Assembly: GCA_023388495.1 (NCBI GenBank)
Contig: JAEWGC010000012.1
Span: forward strand, 1-32,686
Source of the DNA: Bacillota bacterium
GTDB taxonomy: Bacteria; Bacillota; Clostridia; Tissierellales; Tissierellaceae
Length of the DNA: 32,686 nucleotides
Direction: 5' to 3'
The notes beneath the pieces are model-generated. The model saw only the letters and a list, made by a program, of their open reading frames with translations, had not been told where the DNA came from and did not search any database. Shown piece after piece: positions 14,773 to 24,429 of the stretch (the stretch's first letter is position 1; every line of letters starts with the position of its first letter). The translations under genes and the position numbers were made by a program.

Positions 14773-16766
14773 TCGTTTATTAAATAGAGCATATAAATAA
14801 ATTCTGCCCTAGTTATTTTATTATCCTTGCTATCAAAACTTCTACAACGAACCTTTTTGTTATATAACATTCTTGAAGCAGTATCACTCCAATAGAATTT
14901 TTCATTGTTCAATACTCTTCTCATTATTATCTCAACTTCCTTATATGAAATAAAATCATCTGGTCTAAAGCTCTTGTCTTCGTATCCACTAATATAACCT
15001 TTTTCATATGCATAGCTAATGATTTTATCTCTAGACTTAAACTTTTCATAGTCTATAAAGAATTTGATATTGTTAGTATCTTCAGGTAATTTCCAATCAT
15101 AGACCTTACTAAGAATAATTAAAAATTCAACCCTTGAAATATTTCTATCAGGTCTAAATGTATTATCAGAATATCCAGAAATAAATCCTCTCCTCACATA
15201 GGTATTTATTTCATCCTTACCCCAATGTCCCCTAGCATCAGTTAAAAGAGGTAGGTCTTTATCCACTAATACTACATATATTCCACTACTTACAAGATTT
15301 CTTGGGCTTATCTTAGCTATGATTTTACCATCTTCTATTTGTGAAGAGATATAAACCCATTTGTTATTTATTAGTTTATATAATCCGCCATTAGACTTAC
15401 CATAATACTCAAAAGCTAAAGTAATAGGGATAGAGTTATCATAGTCCTTAGAAGGATTCTTTATATCAATTTTATAATAATTTGAAGCCCTAATATATTT
15501 ATCCTCTAATGTATAACTTGTTTCTGATAGAGTATCTATGGAAAGTACAATATTATTATAATAGGATCCCTTATCTATTTCTACAGATAAACCACTATCT
15601 CCGCTTAGTACTTGTGTCCCACTAATAGGTACCTCCTTCACTACTGATTTATTAATTGATTCTTCTTGATTTAAGGATTTATAAGTATTTGTATAAGTCT
15701 CAGAAAAACCTGCCCAGAATCCACTTATAAAACTTTGTCTATAATTACTAGAATATAATGCTAACAGATTTTCTCTAATTATTTCAGTATTAGTAATCCC
15801 ATTATTCTTCCAATTGTTTTGCTTCTTCATAATATAATCCTGAGTGGCTAATACTTCTCCTTTAAGGGAACCAACATCAAAACCATTTTCATATCCATCA
15901 GAATCCTTTAAAAACTTATCATTTATATTAGCTTCCCTAAAGGCTTTATTATAGCTCTCTTCATAGGCTTTCTTAAACCCTCCCAAAAAACTTTCCTCAT
16001 ATTGTGAAGAATCCCTATTTAATGAATAATTAGTTTTGATAGAAGAATCTGTAGGTAAATTTCTTTTATAATCACTAGTCTTATTCTCATAAAAATCCTT
16101 AGTACCATAAATCATACCAAGATAAGAACCTATTTCCTCTCCATCCTTAGTACCAGTTTCTAAAGATATTTTCTTAGGTTCCATAAGGCTTTTTTCATAA
16201 CCTAGTTGATATCCTTCTTTGAATTTATCCTTAAATGTTCTTAGAAATTTTATTCTATATACAGAAGTTTCCATTGATAAGCCAAATAGCTCTATAATCT
16301 TTGTATCAGTAGGTAAAACTTTTGCCCAGTTAGATGCAATATTATTATGGTAATCTCTAGAAGCATACAATTCACCATAAAGAAGACCAAATGCATCAGC
16401 ATAGTTCATCTGTTCCTTATTTATGTCGATTCCAAACTTTTTTGATAATATCTCATAATATCCTCTATCGAAACCTTCATAATATCCAGCAAGAAAATAT
16501 ACTTCATAATTTTTATCTTGATTTTTAAAATAGGATGGATATTTCTTAGCTATATCCTCATACTTTGGTCTAGCATCATAAGAAGATATGATACTATTGA
16601 TGTCCTTAATTTGTGAAGCCTTATTTCTACCCTCAGAATATCCAAGAGTATCTCCTGTTTTTTTAATATTTTCATATTTTTTATCTATTGTATCAGCTAA
16701 TACAATACAATTATTAAATAGTAGCATTAATACTAATATCATTGATAATATCTTATATTTTTTCAT
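14760..16766 (-). CDS. SLH-domain surface protein with four N-terminal repeats
   Basis: A 668-residue exported protein. The signal peptide (1-24) ends in a hydrophobic stretch and IVLADT. Residues 41-105, 124-190, 211-272 and 296-360 are copies of one module of about 65 residues, with a glycine-rich start (GxxxGxxxAxxDY), a middle WxxxLPTDxxI in the later copies, and an end YxxxFLxGFxxGFxEGY. Residues 380-505 are strand-rich. The C-terminus holds SLH repeats (HWGKDEINTYVRRGFISGY, then the sequence around YISGYEDKSFRPDD) plus a third degenerate copy; SLH domains bind pyruvylated secondary wall polymers. I do not recognise the repeat. Lying between pilO and the minor pilins, it may anchor or guide the pilus through the wall, which is inference. 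Confidence 0.75.
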   Translation of the reverse strand: MKKYKILSMILVLMLLFNNCIVLADTIDKKYENIKKTGDTLGYSEGRNKASQIKDINSIISSYDARPKYEDIAKKYPSYFKNQDKNYEVYFLAGYYEGFDRGYYEILSKKFGIDINKEQMNYADAFGLLYGELYASRDYHNNIASNWAKVLPTDTKIIELFGLSMETSVYRIKFLRTFKDKFKEGYQLGYEKSLMEPKKISLETGTKDGEEIGSYLGMIYGTKDFYENKTSDYKRNLPTDSSIKTNYSLNRDSSQYEESFLGGFKKAYEESYNKAFREANINDKFLKDSDGYENGFDVGSLKGEVLATQDYIMKKQNNWKNNGITNTEIIRENLLALYSSNYRQSFISGFWAGFSETYTNTYKSLNQEESINKSVVKEVPISGTQVLSGDSGLSVEIDKGSYYNNIVLSIDTLSETSYTLEDKYIRASNYYKIDIKNPSKDYDNSIPITLAFEYYGKSNGGLYKLINNKWVYISSQIEDGKIIAKISPRNLVSSGIYVVLVDKDLPLLTDARGHWGKDEINTYVRRGFISGYSDNTFRPDRNISRVEFLIILSKVYDWKLPEDTNNIKFFIDYEKFKSRDKIISYAYEKGYISGYEDKSFRPDDFISYKEVEIIMRRVLNNEKFYWSDTASRMLYNKKVRCRSFDSKDNKITRAEFIYMLYLINEWRF

Positions 16767-16778
16767 CTCTTCACCTTC

Positions 16779-18185
16779 TTATCGGTTTTTTAGTACAAGA
16801 ACCTTGCCCACAGGAAGTACATCTGTAGATTGCATCTCATTAAGCTGGGCAATCTCATTTTTATAATTCTTAGTTCCGTAATAATCCATGCTTATCTTTT
16901 CCATTGTATCTCCTGGTTTAACAATATGAAATATATAATCATCAGCAGTTATATCATTTCCATTTTCATCGATATTTCTAGTATATAGCGCTTCAAGCTT
17001 ATCCATCAAAAGCACCCCATAGTCATCCCTATCCTTAGGTATTTCAACATATAATTTCTCTATCTTTAGAGGATAGACAACTAGATCATTTGGTGGACTT
17101 GCCTCTATATATTTCCAGCCAGTCCATCCTATACCTTCAGTCAAAGGAACATAAATTTCTTCCCCCATCTGACCATGGAAAAGAATACCTACTGTAGCAG
17201 GAGAATAATCATATGAATAAACCCACATGCCAATAGTATTTGGTGGATATCTTAGAGTTATATTATTTTTAGAAACATCTATAAATCCACGATTTTCTTC
17301 CTCTATAGCTATAATATTATATTCAAATCTCAAAGAGTATTTTTTCGACTTAGCATTAGTTGATTGACTAACAGAACCTTTTACTAATGACTGAGAAGGT
17401 AAGAAATAAGTGTTTTTTGATTCAAAATCAAGTAGAGTTTCCTCTACATAAGGCTTTTCTTCAAATCTTCCTGGTACTTCACCACTCATATTGCCACTAC
17501 TATATTCTTCACCACTTTTATATTCATTAAAAGGAGCAAAGGGAGTGTTTTTACTTTCTTCCTTAGCAAGATCTATATATACAACATCTGAATTGGTATC
17601 TGCAATTCCCTCTAAGCTATATACCTTTAAAAACATATTTCCATTTAGCTTTCCTTCCGAATCTCTATCCATAGTAACACTATCTAATAGTATCTTCCTA
17701 GGACTTCCTTTCAATGATTTTATAATATCTACAACCCCTACATAGGAGCCATTATAAGGTATAGATATTTCCATATTCTTTACCTTGAAATCACCTATAT
17801 CTTCATAATCTGGTCTATTAAAACTCATATCTACAACAGATACTGCTTCCTCCTCCAACAATCCATTTAATAAGTATATTATCTGCGCCTGGTCTAGTTT
17901 AGGAAAATACTGAGCTATTATATCTTCTTTCTCCTTATGTAGACTATCCCACTCTTTGTTTATATTACCTTCCCGTCTCAAGACATCATTAATCTCGTCT
18001 ATTTTTGTTTGATATTCTATTTTCTGAGCATTTAAGCTTTGAATCTTTTCAGTTTGTGGTGTGATGATAAAGCTATAGCTTCCCCATATTAATATAACAA
18101 TACCTAATAGGGTTAAAAGAAATTTCTCGTTTTTAGTTAATTCTCTAGTTTTGAGTTTCTTCTTCGATGACTTCTGCATCACCAT
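16779..18185 (-). CDS. pilO: PilO-like alignment protein fused to beta-sandwich and LysM domains
   Basis: A 468-residue protein. A membrane helix (22-41), a coiled coil (43-85) and a PilO/PilM-interaction type fold to about 200 identify PilO, which with PilM and PilN links the pilus motor to the wall. A low-complexity linker (205-245) leads to a beta-sandwich (246-403) whose pattern IGMWVYSYDYSPATVGI ... GWTGWKYIEA resembles carbohydrate-binding-like domains of surface enzymes. The C-terminus (418-468) is a LysM domain (HIVKPGDTMEKISMDYYG), a peptidoglycan-binding fold. Ordinary PilO ends near residue 200, so the last 260 residues are an added module. ATG 18185 overlaps pilN by 41 bp. Confidence 0.85.
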   Translation of the reverse strand: MVMQKSSKKKLKTRELTKNEKFLLTLLGIVILIWGSYSFIITPQTEKIQSLNAQKIEYQTKIDEINDVLRREGNINKEWDSLHKEKEDIIAQYFPKLDQAQIIYLLNGLLEEEAVSVVDMSFNRPDYEDIGDFKVKNMEISIPYNGSYVGVVDIIKSLKGSPRKILLDSVTMDRDSEGKLNGNMFLKVYSLEGIADTNSDVVYIDLAKEESKNTPFAPFNEYKSGEEYSSGNMSGEVPGRFEEKPYVEETLLDFESKNTYFLPSQSLVKGSVSQSTNAKSKKYSLRFEYNIIAIEEENRGFIDVSKNNITLRYPPNTIGMWVYSYDYSPATVGILFHGQMGEEIYVPLTEGIGWTGWKYIEASPPNDLVVYPLKIEKLYVEIPKDRDDYGVLLMDKLEALYTRNIDENGNDITADDYIFHIVKPGDTMEKISMDYYGTKNYKNEIAQLNEMQSTDVLPVGKVLVLKNR

Positions 18186-18729
18186 TCACACCCCTTAATG
18201 TAATAGTTAAACTAAAATTATAATAGTCCTCTTGTTTTGATATGTTAGATACAAAGATCTCTTCATAGTCGTCAATAGATTCTAGTCCTTTTTGAAATTC
18301 AGCAATAGCCCATTTATCCATGGATATACCAACTATCTGAATCTCTTCACCTTGAATACTTAGAGATGTAAGGAACATTTCTTCTGGGATGCTTTCATTA
18401 ATCTTATCTAATAAGACCTCATCTACTATATCTCTTCCTTCAATACTTTTATCCAATACCTTAATTTTCTCCACAGATTCCTTAAACTCATTTACTTCTA
18501 TTTCCTTAGCCTTGATATCTTCTACCTTTTTTAAAGTTGCAGGGTTTTCAGCAGTTGCCTTGAGACTTGCAACCAGTTTCATCTCTTCTCTTATAAGTAT
18601 TTGATTGTATATTGTATATGCTATTAAAGATAAAATTAAAAATGTTGATAGTGTAAAATAGACAAGTTTTTTATCTAATTTAAACTCGGTTTTTTCTATA
18701 TAGGATTCGAAAAAGTTTAAGTCTCTCAT
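18145..18729 (-). CDS. pilN: PilN-like type IV pilus assembly protein
   Basis: A 194-residue bitopic protein. The cytosolic N-terminus MRDLNFFESYIEK is the short motif by which PilN grips PilM. One membrane helix (about 24-43) is followed by a coiled coil and a PilN C-terminal alpha/beta fold (IPEEMFLTSLSIQGEEIQI, then ITLRGV). The start overlaps the pilM stop by 4 bp (ATGA), a mark of coupled translation, and its end overlaps pilO. Length and order are normal. Confidence 0.88.
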   Translation of the reverse strand: MRDLNFFESYIEKTEFKLDKKLVYFTLSTFLILSLIAYTIYNQILIREEMKLVASLKATAENPATLKKVEDIKAKEIEVNEFKESVEKIKVLDKSIEGRDIVDEVLLDKINESIPEEMFLTSLSIQGEEIQIVGISMDKWAIAEFQKGLESIDDYEEIFVSNISKQEDYYNFSLTITLRGVNGDAEVIEEETQN

Positions 18730-19802
18730 CTCTGCACCTCATTAATTCGAATTAATCCACCTATTGCGTTAGAAAACTTACTTAAATCTCCAGACCATTT
18801 AATTTTATCTAAATTAGATGGTTTTACACAGGGTATGTTAAAATAATTTGAAAACAAGTTATCTATTCCATTGATATTTGATAAACCACCCTGAAGCAAA
18901 ATAAAATTTATATTATTTCCTGTCTCACGAGTCAAATAATATCTAAAAATCATTTCAATTCTTTCACAAAGATTAATTAAGCTTGTCCTTACTATATTAA
19001 TTAATCTATAATAATCTGAAAATTCTTCTCTAGATATGGATATATCTTCAATTTCCATTACCCTTTTTTCTATATCTTCTAAGGAGTAATTAAAAAATGA
19101 TGATATATTTTCATATAAATCTTTGGCTCCCACATCTATAGCTCTAGCTACTTCAATGTTTCCATTATTTATTATGGTGAGCTTTGAGCTACTATATCCC
19201 ATATCTATGGAGCCTATTACCAAGTCTCTAGTATTATAGAATTCATTTACTTGACCATTAAATCTCAACAACTTAGCCATTGCATTGCCTTGGTAATCTA
19301 AGACTTGTGGCTTGAGACCTGAAGCCTTTATTAAATCTAGATGAGTTGTAACCATAGTTTTAGAAATAGCTACTAAAAGTATATTTATCTTTTCTACTTC
19401 ATTATCTTTTTTATTTCCTATAATAAGATGATTCACTATATAATCCTCTGGGTCTACTGGAAGAAAATCATTTAATTGATATCCTATTATAGATGCTATT
19501 TCCTTCTCCGGGACTTTTGGTATACTTATTTCCCTAGTTATTATACTAGAACTATTTATAATACCATAAGCTAAGTCTGTGGAAACCTTATTTTCCTTTA
19601 ATGAGTTTTTTATTGTATTAGACAATACATCTTTATTTAAGATTTCTCCATCTTTGTAGAAATGAGGTTCTACTGGTATTGTGATTGCTTTAAATATTTG
19701 GATATTGTTTTTTGTATATTTGCCTTCTACGACTTTGATTTCTTTTGAGCCAAAGTCTATTGAGAGGACTTTTTTTGAGACCGATGGTAATTTCAAGGGC
19801 AT
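18726..19802 (-). CDS. pilM: Type IV pilus assembly protein PilM
   Basis: A 358-residue cytosolic actin-like protein with nucleotide-binding motifs SIDFGSKEIKVVEG (14-27), GSIDMGYSSSKLTII (about 197) and GGLSNINGIDNLF (about 309). PilM forms a ring beneath the membrane and connects PilB with PilN/PilO. The ATG at 19802 follows AAGGAGGTA with a short spacing. It heads the pilM-pilN-pilO set, in the common order. Confidence 0.93.
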   Translation of the reverse strand: MPLKLPSVSKKVLSIDFGSKEIKVVEGKYTKNNIQIFKAITIPVEPHFYKDGEILNKDVLSNTIKNSLKENKVSTDLAYGIINSSSIITREISIPKVPEKEIASIIGYQLNDFLPVDPEDYIVNHLIIGNKKDNEVEKINILLVAISKTMVTTHLDLIKASGLKPQVLDYQGNAMAKLLRFNGQVNEFYNTRDLVIGSIDMGYSSSKLTIINNGNIEVARAIDVGAKDLYENISSFFNYSLEDIEKRVMEIEDISISREEFSDYYRLINIVRTSLINLCERIEMIFRYYLTRETGNNINFILLQGGLSNINGIDNLFSNYFNIPCVKPSNLDKIKWSGDLSKFSNAIGGLIRINEVQR

Positions 19803-19848
19803 TACCTCCTTTTGTGGTTTATAAAAATAAAAATAATTTTACTCTCAT

Positions 19849-21414
19849 TTAATTGTCAACAACAGTCAATATATAAGTCATTTTTTTAGTTGGATCTGTT
19901 AATGATGTCCCTATTAGCTTATATGTTCCAACAGTATTTATATCAAAGCTACCTGACCATGTTACAGCAACATATTTTTCAGTGCCTCTACTCATCTCAG
20001 CTAAAACCGATGATGGTAAGATGAAATTTTGCCCTGTTTTTATCTCTTTTTCCATGTCTTTGAGCTTAACAATATCTCCTGATATTGTAGGTGACTTATA
20101 TTTTAAATCAAGATAATTTTCTACCTTCTGAATCTTTTCTGGAGTTAGTTGTCCATCGTATATTATTATTTCTGCAATATCAACATTTGTTCCACCTAGT
20201 ATAAATGTATTATTATTTGATTTAAAAGACTCTTTAACAATAGTCCAATTATTATCTATTGTTTCAACTTCTGTCGGTATAGTTAATTGCTTATCTCCAT
20301 TATCCAGGAATAAGGACTCTTCATTTATAGATCTATTTCGTACTACCGCAAAAACATATATGGTTTTATTTTGTGTGTTTTGATTTTCTATCTTCAAACA
20401 TTGATTTTGACTAAACCTTACATATTGTCCAATAAAACCCACTCCCATTTCTGTTTTTAGTAACTCTGGTTTTTCATATGGGCTCGGTGTTATTGCAGCT
20501 TGGCTTGGTTGATTATTACCATATATACTTGAAATATCAAGCCACTTTTCAACCTTATTTATTCCTCCAGCCTCTTTAACTTCATTTTCATCAGATGGAT
20601 CTATAAATCCTGCATCAAAATGAATTGCTAGATTGTCAGTTATAGGTAACCCTGATACAAAAACAGGCTTAGTTACGCTTTGTTTACCTATTTTACCTGA
20701 CTTAGCTCCTGGGGTTACAGTAAAAACAATATGTCTTCCAACATAAGAATCTAACTTCGGAAAAGTTCTTTCATGGGTTCCAAAGTTATATATTGTTTCA
20801 TTAGATACTAATATATAATCCCTTGGAAAAAGTGGATAATAGTATGAATAATACAAGATATCATCATTTAAATCAAAATCTGGAGTCTTAGGTAAAGGCA
20901 TATTATAATCTTCTGTAGAAACATACCACTCCACTAAATTCAATAAATGATCCCATTTATACTTATTATCATTCTTGAAATTACCAACTACATTAAATCC
21001 TCCCGTACCATATCCATAAGACACTTCTGTTGTTCCTTGCTTTAATTTTATTCCAATACTTTCAAGTTCAATAGGCTCTAATATTTCAGGTTTAACATCA
21101 GAAACAAGTGTGTAGTATGCCTTGTTATTATAACTCTTTTCTACTTCATAGTATCTAACCTTTACCCCACCCAAACTATTAAAAATAGTTTTTTCTTTTA
21201 GGATTAGTTCATTCTTTTTAATTTTATCTTTTATAACATCAATTTCCTTTTCCATCTCACGTTGGGCTAAAAAAGCCTCTTGGGTAATGCTTTTAGTCTT
21301 ATTAAGGAAAGTGAAATGACTGCTTATGGACGTTAGAAAGGCTACACTGATAATACCTAAAATAGCTATAGATAAAATAACCTCCACCAAAGTCAAACCT
21401 TTTCTATTGTTCAT
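19849..21414 (-). CDS. Modular giant pilin with lectin-like and Ig-like domains
   Basis: About 521 residues. The leader is MNNRKG^LTLVEVILSIAILG with Glu at +5; leucine replaces the usual Phe after the cleavage site. After the pilin helix and a strand-rich part, residues 160-255 resemble a WYVS...DSYVGRHIVFTVTP surface repeat. Residues 257-430 look like a LamG/concanavalin-type fold (LAIHFDAGF, KWLDISSIYGN, IAEIIIYDGQLTPEKIQKVENYL). Residues 440-521 look like a bacterial Ig-like domain (VAVTWSGSFDINTVGTYKL). Streptococcus sanguinis PilC is a comparable modular pilin with a lectin module. ATG 21414 is chosen because the upstream GTG lies in the ribosome-binding site AAGGTG. Confidence 0.82.
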   Translation of the reverse strand: MNNRKGLTLVEVILSIAILGIISVAFLTSISSHFTFLNKTKSITQEAFLAQREMEKEIDVIKDKIKKNELILKEKTIFNSLGGVKVRYYEVEKSYNNKAYYTLVSDVKPEILEPIELESIGIKLKQGTTEVSYGYGTGGFNVVGNFKNDNKYKWDHLLNLVEWYVSTEDYNMPLPKTPDFDLNDDILYYSYYYPLFPRDYILVSNETIYNFGTHERTFPKLDSYVGRHIVFTVTPGAKSGKIGKQSVTKPVFVSGLPITDNLAIHFDAGFIDPSDENEVKEAGGINKVEKWLDISSIYGNNQPSQAAITPSPYEKPELLKTEMGVGFIGQYVRFSQNQCLKIENQNTQNKTIYVFAVVRNRSINEESLFLDNGDKQLTIPTEVETIDNNWTIVKESFKSNNNTFILGGTNVDIAEIIIYDGQLTPEKIQKVENYLDLKYKSPTISGDIVKLKDMEKEIKTGQNFILPSSVLAEMSRGTEKYVAVTWSGSFDINTVGTYKLIGTSLTDPTKKMTYILTVVDN

Positions 21415-21426
21415 AAACTTCACCTT

Positions 21427-22989
21427 CTATTCTTGTATTTGAGGGCCTGAAACTAACCAAAAATCTGCCATTATATCAGTTGCAATATTTTTGAATATCT
21501 CATCTAAATTAAAACCCGGATCATCGTATTTATAGATATTATCTGACTCAGTTCCAATACTTGTACCTATCGAACTAATATGAGTACCTAAGTCCTTTGC
21601 ATAACCTATAATATAGCTTTTTACTCCATTCCCTGCATCGAAATTTTTAATTAATTTCCCCACAGCATTAACATAAGGGCTATTGTTAATAATAGAGTTA
21701 CCATTTCCTGTGATAGCATAAGTCGTATTTGGATTACTACTATAACTATTGGATCCATAATAAAAGCTAATATTGCCTACATTCAAATAATACTTCGGCT
21801 CTGAATTAGAAACTTTAAAATCCCATCTTATCTTCTTAATAAACCAATCCCAATATTCAATTCTCTCCCAAATTCCTTTCTTAACCTCATACGTGGTCTC
21901 TCCATCTACTAATAAAACCATATAATGATGAATCTGGGTTTTTTCATCTATAGACATCCTTGTTCTAAAATCATTATGAAGATTATATGCCTGCCTTAAT
22001 CCATCTCCCGTATTAGTACCACCTTCTGCTTCCATCTTTTTTATTATCTCTACTAAATCATTCTTCTTAGTATTATCATATACTTCATAAATATGATGTC
22101 TTGAATTAGGATTAGTATTTGCAGTAGGTGATGGATAATTTCCAGTTGTAGAAAAAGGGACTAAAGAGATAAACACATTTTCTTCTTTTGAAAATTGCTG
22201 TATTATTCCAGTATCAGGATTGCTTTCACTCCCCCCTAGTGCTTTTCTAACATGCCTGATTCTAGAATCCTTATACTCAATTCTATCTCCCCTTCTATCA
22301 TATTCATAGACCCCATTAGGATTAGCAAGCATACTACCAGATACGTCCACTACAATAGTTATATATGCTATTTGATTTTTACCTTTACCTGAAGTCTGCC
22401 CATCACTACGGTAAGCTAAAGCTATTGAGGGTGCTGCTACGGAACCCTTATCAGCTACCTGTATAGCATTTATCGATTCTACTGTTGACTCAAATACTAA
22501 TACTTCCCTTGTTTTTTTCCCTTTACTATCTGTTACATAAGCATAGATTTTATATTTCATTACACTGTCAGAATTTACAGATGTATCTTTTTCAAAAAAT
22601 ACTTCATAAACAATATTATCTTGCTCCCCAACTATTACTCTTTCTTCATGCCTATTTGTATCTTTATTGTATTCCATAGCTACTACCCTTTTTTTATCTT
22701 GAGACACCATAAAGTAATCCCAACCTGGATCCATAACACTCGTATTAGCTACAAAGGTTTGTGGAACAGCAAATACCGCCTTAGAATACCTAACAATTTG
22801 ATTTGTTTGCTCTGTAGCTAGCCTTATGGATGACTGCAAGTCATATTTATTCGCTGTTAACTTATGAGATTTTACGCCAAAAATAACTAGATTTGAACTA
22901 ATGAGAATTACCAAACTAATTATACTCAAGGCCAATAGTAATTCTATTAATGTAAACCCATAAATGTTTCTAGAGTTTTTTTTACTCAT
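21427..22989 (-). CDS. Modular pilin with von Willebrand factor A domain
   Basis: A 520-residue prepilin with leader MSKKNSRNIYG^FTLIELLLALSIIS, a normal pilin helix and a PilW-like stem (to about 200). A VWA domain then spans 206-510, with a complete metal-binding MIDAS site: DVSGSM (Asp215, Ser217, Ser219), Thr325 in GGTNTGDG and Asp362 in LLVDGETT. The MIDAS suggests cation-dependent adhesion. S. sanguinis PilB is a VWA modular pilin that works beside a lectin pilin, and the next gene here is such a protein. TGAGGTGAGATAA precedes ATG 22989. It is probably displayed at the pilus tip. Confidence 0.9.
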   Translation of the reverse strand: MSKKNSRNIYGFTLIELLLALSIISLVILISSNLVIFGVKSHKLTANKYDLQSSIRLATEQTNQIVRYSKAVFAVPQTFVANTSVMDPGWDYFMVSQDKKRVVAMEYNKDTNRHEERVIVGEQDNIVYEVFFEKDTSVNSDSVMKYKIYAYVTDSKGKKTREVLVFESTVESINAIQVADKGSVAAPSIALAYRSDGQTSGKGKNQIAYITIVVDVSGSMLANPNGVYEYDRRGDRIEYKDSRIRHVRKALGGSESNPDTGIIQQFSKEENVFISLVPFSTTGNYPSPTANTNPNSRHHIYEVYDNTKKNDLVEIIKKMEAEGGTNTGDGLRQAYNLHNDFRTRMSIDEKTQIHHYMVLLVDGETTYEVKKGIWERIEYWDWFIKKIRWDFKVSNSEPKYYLNVGNISFYYGSNSYSSNPNTTYAITGNGNSIINNSPYVNAVGKLIKNFDAGNGVKSYIIGYAKDLGTHISSIGTSIGTESDNIYKYDDPGFNLDEIFKNIATDIMADFWLVSGPQIQE

Positions 22990-23007
22990 TTATCTCACCT
23001 CATATAT

Positions 23008-23484
23008 TTATTGACCTATCTTCTCTCTTATCATTTGATTGTAGTTGCTTTCATTTATTCTCATAGTAGATGATATCTTTGTATCTTTGCCTTTTAACTG
23101 GCCAACGGCCGTAATTCTTACCCAATTAATTTCATTCTCTTTTACTCTATCTATTGTTACAGTTGCTGTTCCCTTCTGATTTCCTCCGATTTCAATATTA
23201 ATAGTATCTGTTATTGAAGTATTACTTTTTTTTAATAAATCAATAACATTATCAATTATCTTAGGGCTTATTGAGGGATCCATTAAAGCAGCATAGGTTA
23301 AATCAAGACCTGCTAAGGCAATATAATAGGTTTGAAGTCTTTCTTCTTGTTTTACTGTCTCGAAAATGTCTTGCCTAACAATATAGATAATAGAAGTCAT
23401 TAATATCATTAAGATTGTAAATGCCAATATCATCCATATAAGTGCAACACCTTTTCTTTTCTTTATCCTATAGTTTTTTTTCAT
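23008..23484 (-). CDS. PilX-like pilus assembly protein
   Basis: A 158-residue protein with a basic N-terminus, RKGVALIWMILAFTILMILM (10-29) and the helix YYIALAGLDLTYAAL, the hallmark of PilX N-terminal domains. It has no GFTLIE cleavage motif. A strand-rich C-terminal part follows (ATVTIDRVKEN, WVRITAVGQL). It probably joins the minor pilin complex next to the VWA pilin. The ATG at 23484 has only a weak AGGG site. Confidence 0.75.
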   Translation of the reverse strand: MKKNYRIKKRKGVALIWMILAFTILMILMTSIIYIVRQDIFETVKQEERLQTYYIALAGLDLTYAALMDPSISPKIIDNVIDLLKKSNTSITDTINIEIGGNQKGTATVTIDRVKENEINWVRITAVGQLKGKDTKISSTMRINESNYNQMIREKIGQ

Positions 23485-23499
23485 CCCTATTCCTCATTT

Positions 23500-24255
23500 C
23501 TAAAACAAATTCATATACCAAGCAAGCAACTGCTCACCCCAAAATATTACTATAAAAAATCCTAATATAATGAAAGGTCCAAAAGGTATAGGGTCCTTTC
23601 TTCCCTTAATTTTCGTAATTAATAAAAAAATTGATATAATTGCACCTAGTATAAAAGATAAAAATATGGTTAGAAATATTCTTTTAATTCCTAGAATAAA
23701 TCCCAATGCCCCAATTAAGGTAACATCTCCTCCACCCATTCCACCTTTAGAAACTATAATAATCAAAATAAATAATAAGGAAGATAAAACTAGTCCTCCT
23801 ATACTATTTAGTAAATCTGGTGACTTGCTATATAATATGTATAAAAGTATCTTATAGATAACTGAAATGACTAAAATTAAAATAATTAATATATCTGGAA
23901 TAATCATATGTTGTAAGTCTATTAAGGTAATAACTATAAGTAATGAAAAAATAATTGCATAAAAGAAAAATTCTAATGATAATCCAAATTTTGTATAAAT
24001 AATTAAATAAAGAATAGCATTTAATAGTTCAATAATTGGATACTGTGGGGAGATTTTCTCCCCACAATATCTACATTTCCCCCTTTGGACTATAAAGCTA
24101 AATACTGGTACTAAGTCACACCATTTTAGGCTTGTACCACAATTAGGACAATGGGAGGAAGGAAAAGCTATACTTTCCTCCCTTGGTATCCTATATATAC
24201 ATACATTTAAAAATGATCCTATTATTAGCCCATATAGGGAAATTAGTATGGTCAT
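23500..24255 (-). CDS. pilD: Prepilin peptidase / N-methyltransferase
   Basis: A 251-residue membrane aspartyl protease that cleaves the leader after the conserved glycine of prepilins and methylates the new N-terminus. The N-terminal cytosolic domain has paired cysteines CPNC and CRYC for zinc, and the IGSFLNVCIYRIPR motif. Catalytic aspartates are in LIDLQHMIIPD and GGMGGGDVTLIGALG. About eight membrane helices. The ATG at 24255 has GGAGTC upstream. It follows pilA after a 174-nt gap without a convincing terminator. Confidence 0.95.
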   Translation of the reverse strand: MTILISLYGLIIGSFLNVCIYRIPREESIAFPSSHCPNCGTSLKWCDLVPVFSFIVQRGKCRYCGEKISPQYPIIELLNAILYLIIYTKFGLSLEFFFYAIIFSLLIVITLIDLQHMIIPDILIILILVISVIYKILLYILYSKSPDLLNSIGGLVLSSLLFILIIIVSKGGMGGGDVTLIGALGFILGIKRIFLTIFLSFILGAIISIFLLITKIKGRKDPIPFGPFIILGFFIVIFWGEQLLAWYMNLF

Positions 24256-24429
24256 GTTGTTTGACTCCTTTTGTTATGTTTGTTTGACAGGTGATGATTA
24301 TTCAGATGACTCATAGCTTAGTTTAAATGACTCGTATAGAAAAATTAGTATAGTCATTGATTCGGCTCTAAAGATTAGATTTTGATGCTTATTTATTAAG
24401 AGTAAATTTCTAATCTTTCCTTCATTTTC

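Noticed and set aside
24370..24418. Inverted repeat AAAGATTAGA / TCTAATCTTT between pilA and pilD, as a terminator
   Set aside because: The 10-bp stem has a 29-nt loop and no U-tract follows on the minus strand. It is not a convincing terminator, and pilD lacks a clear own promoter.
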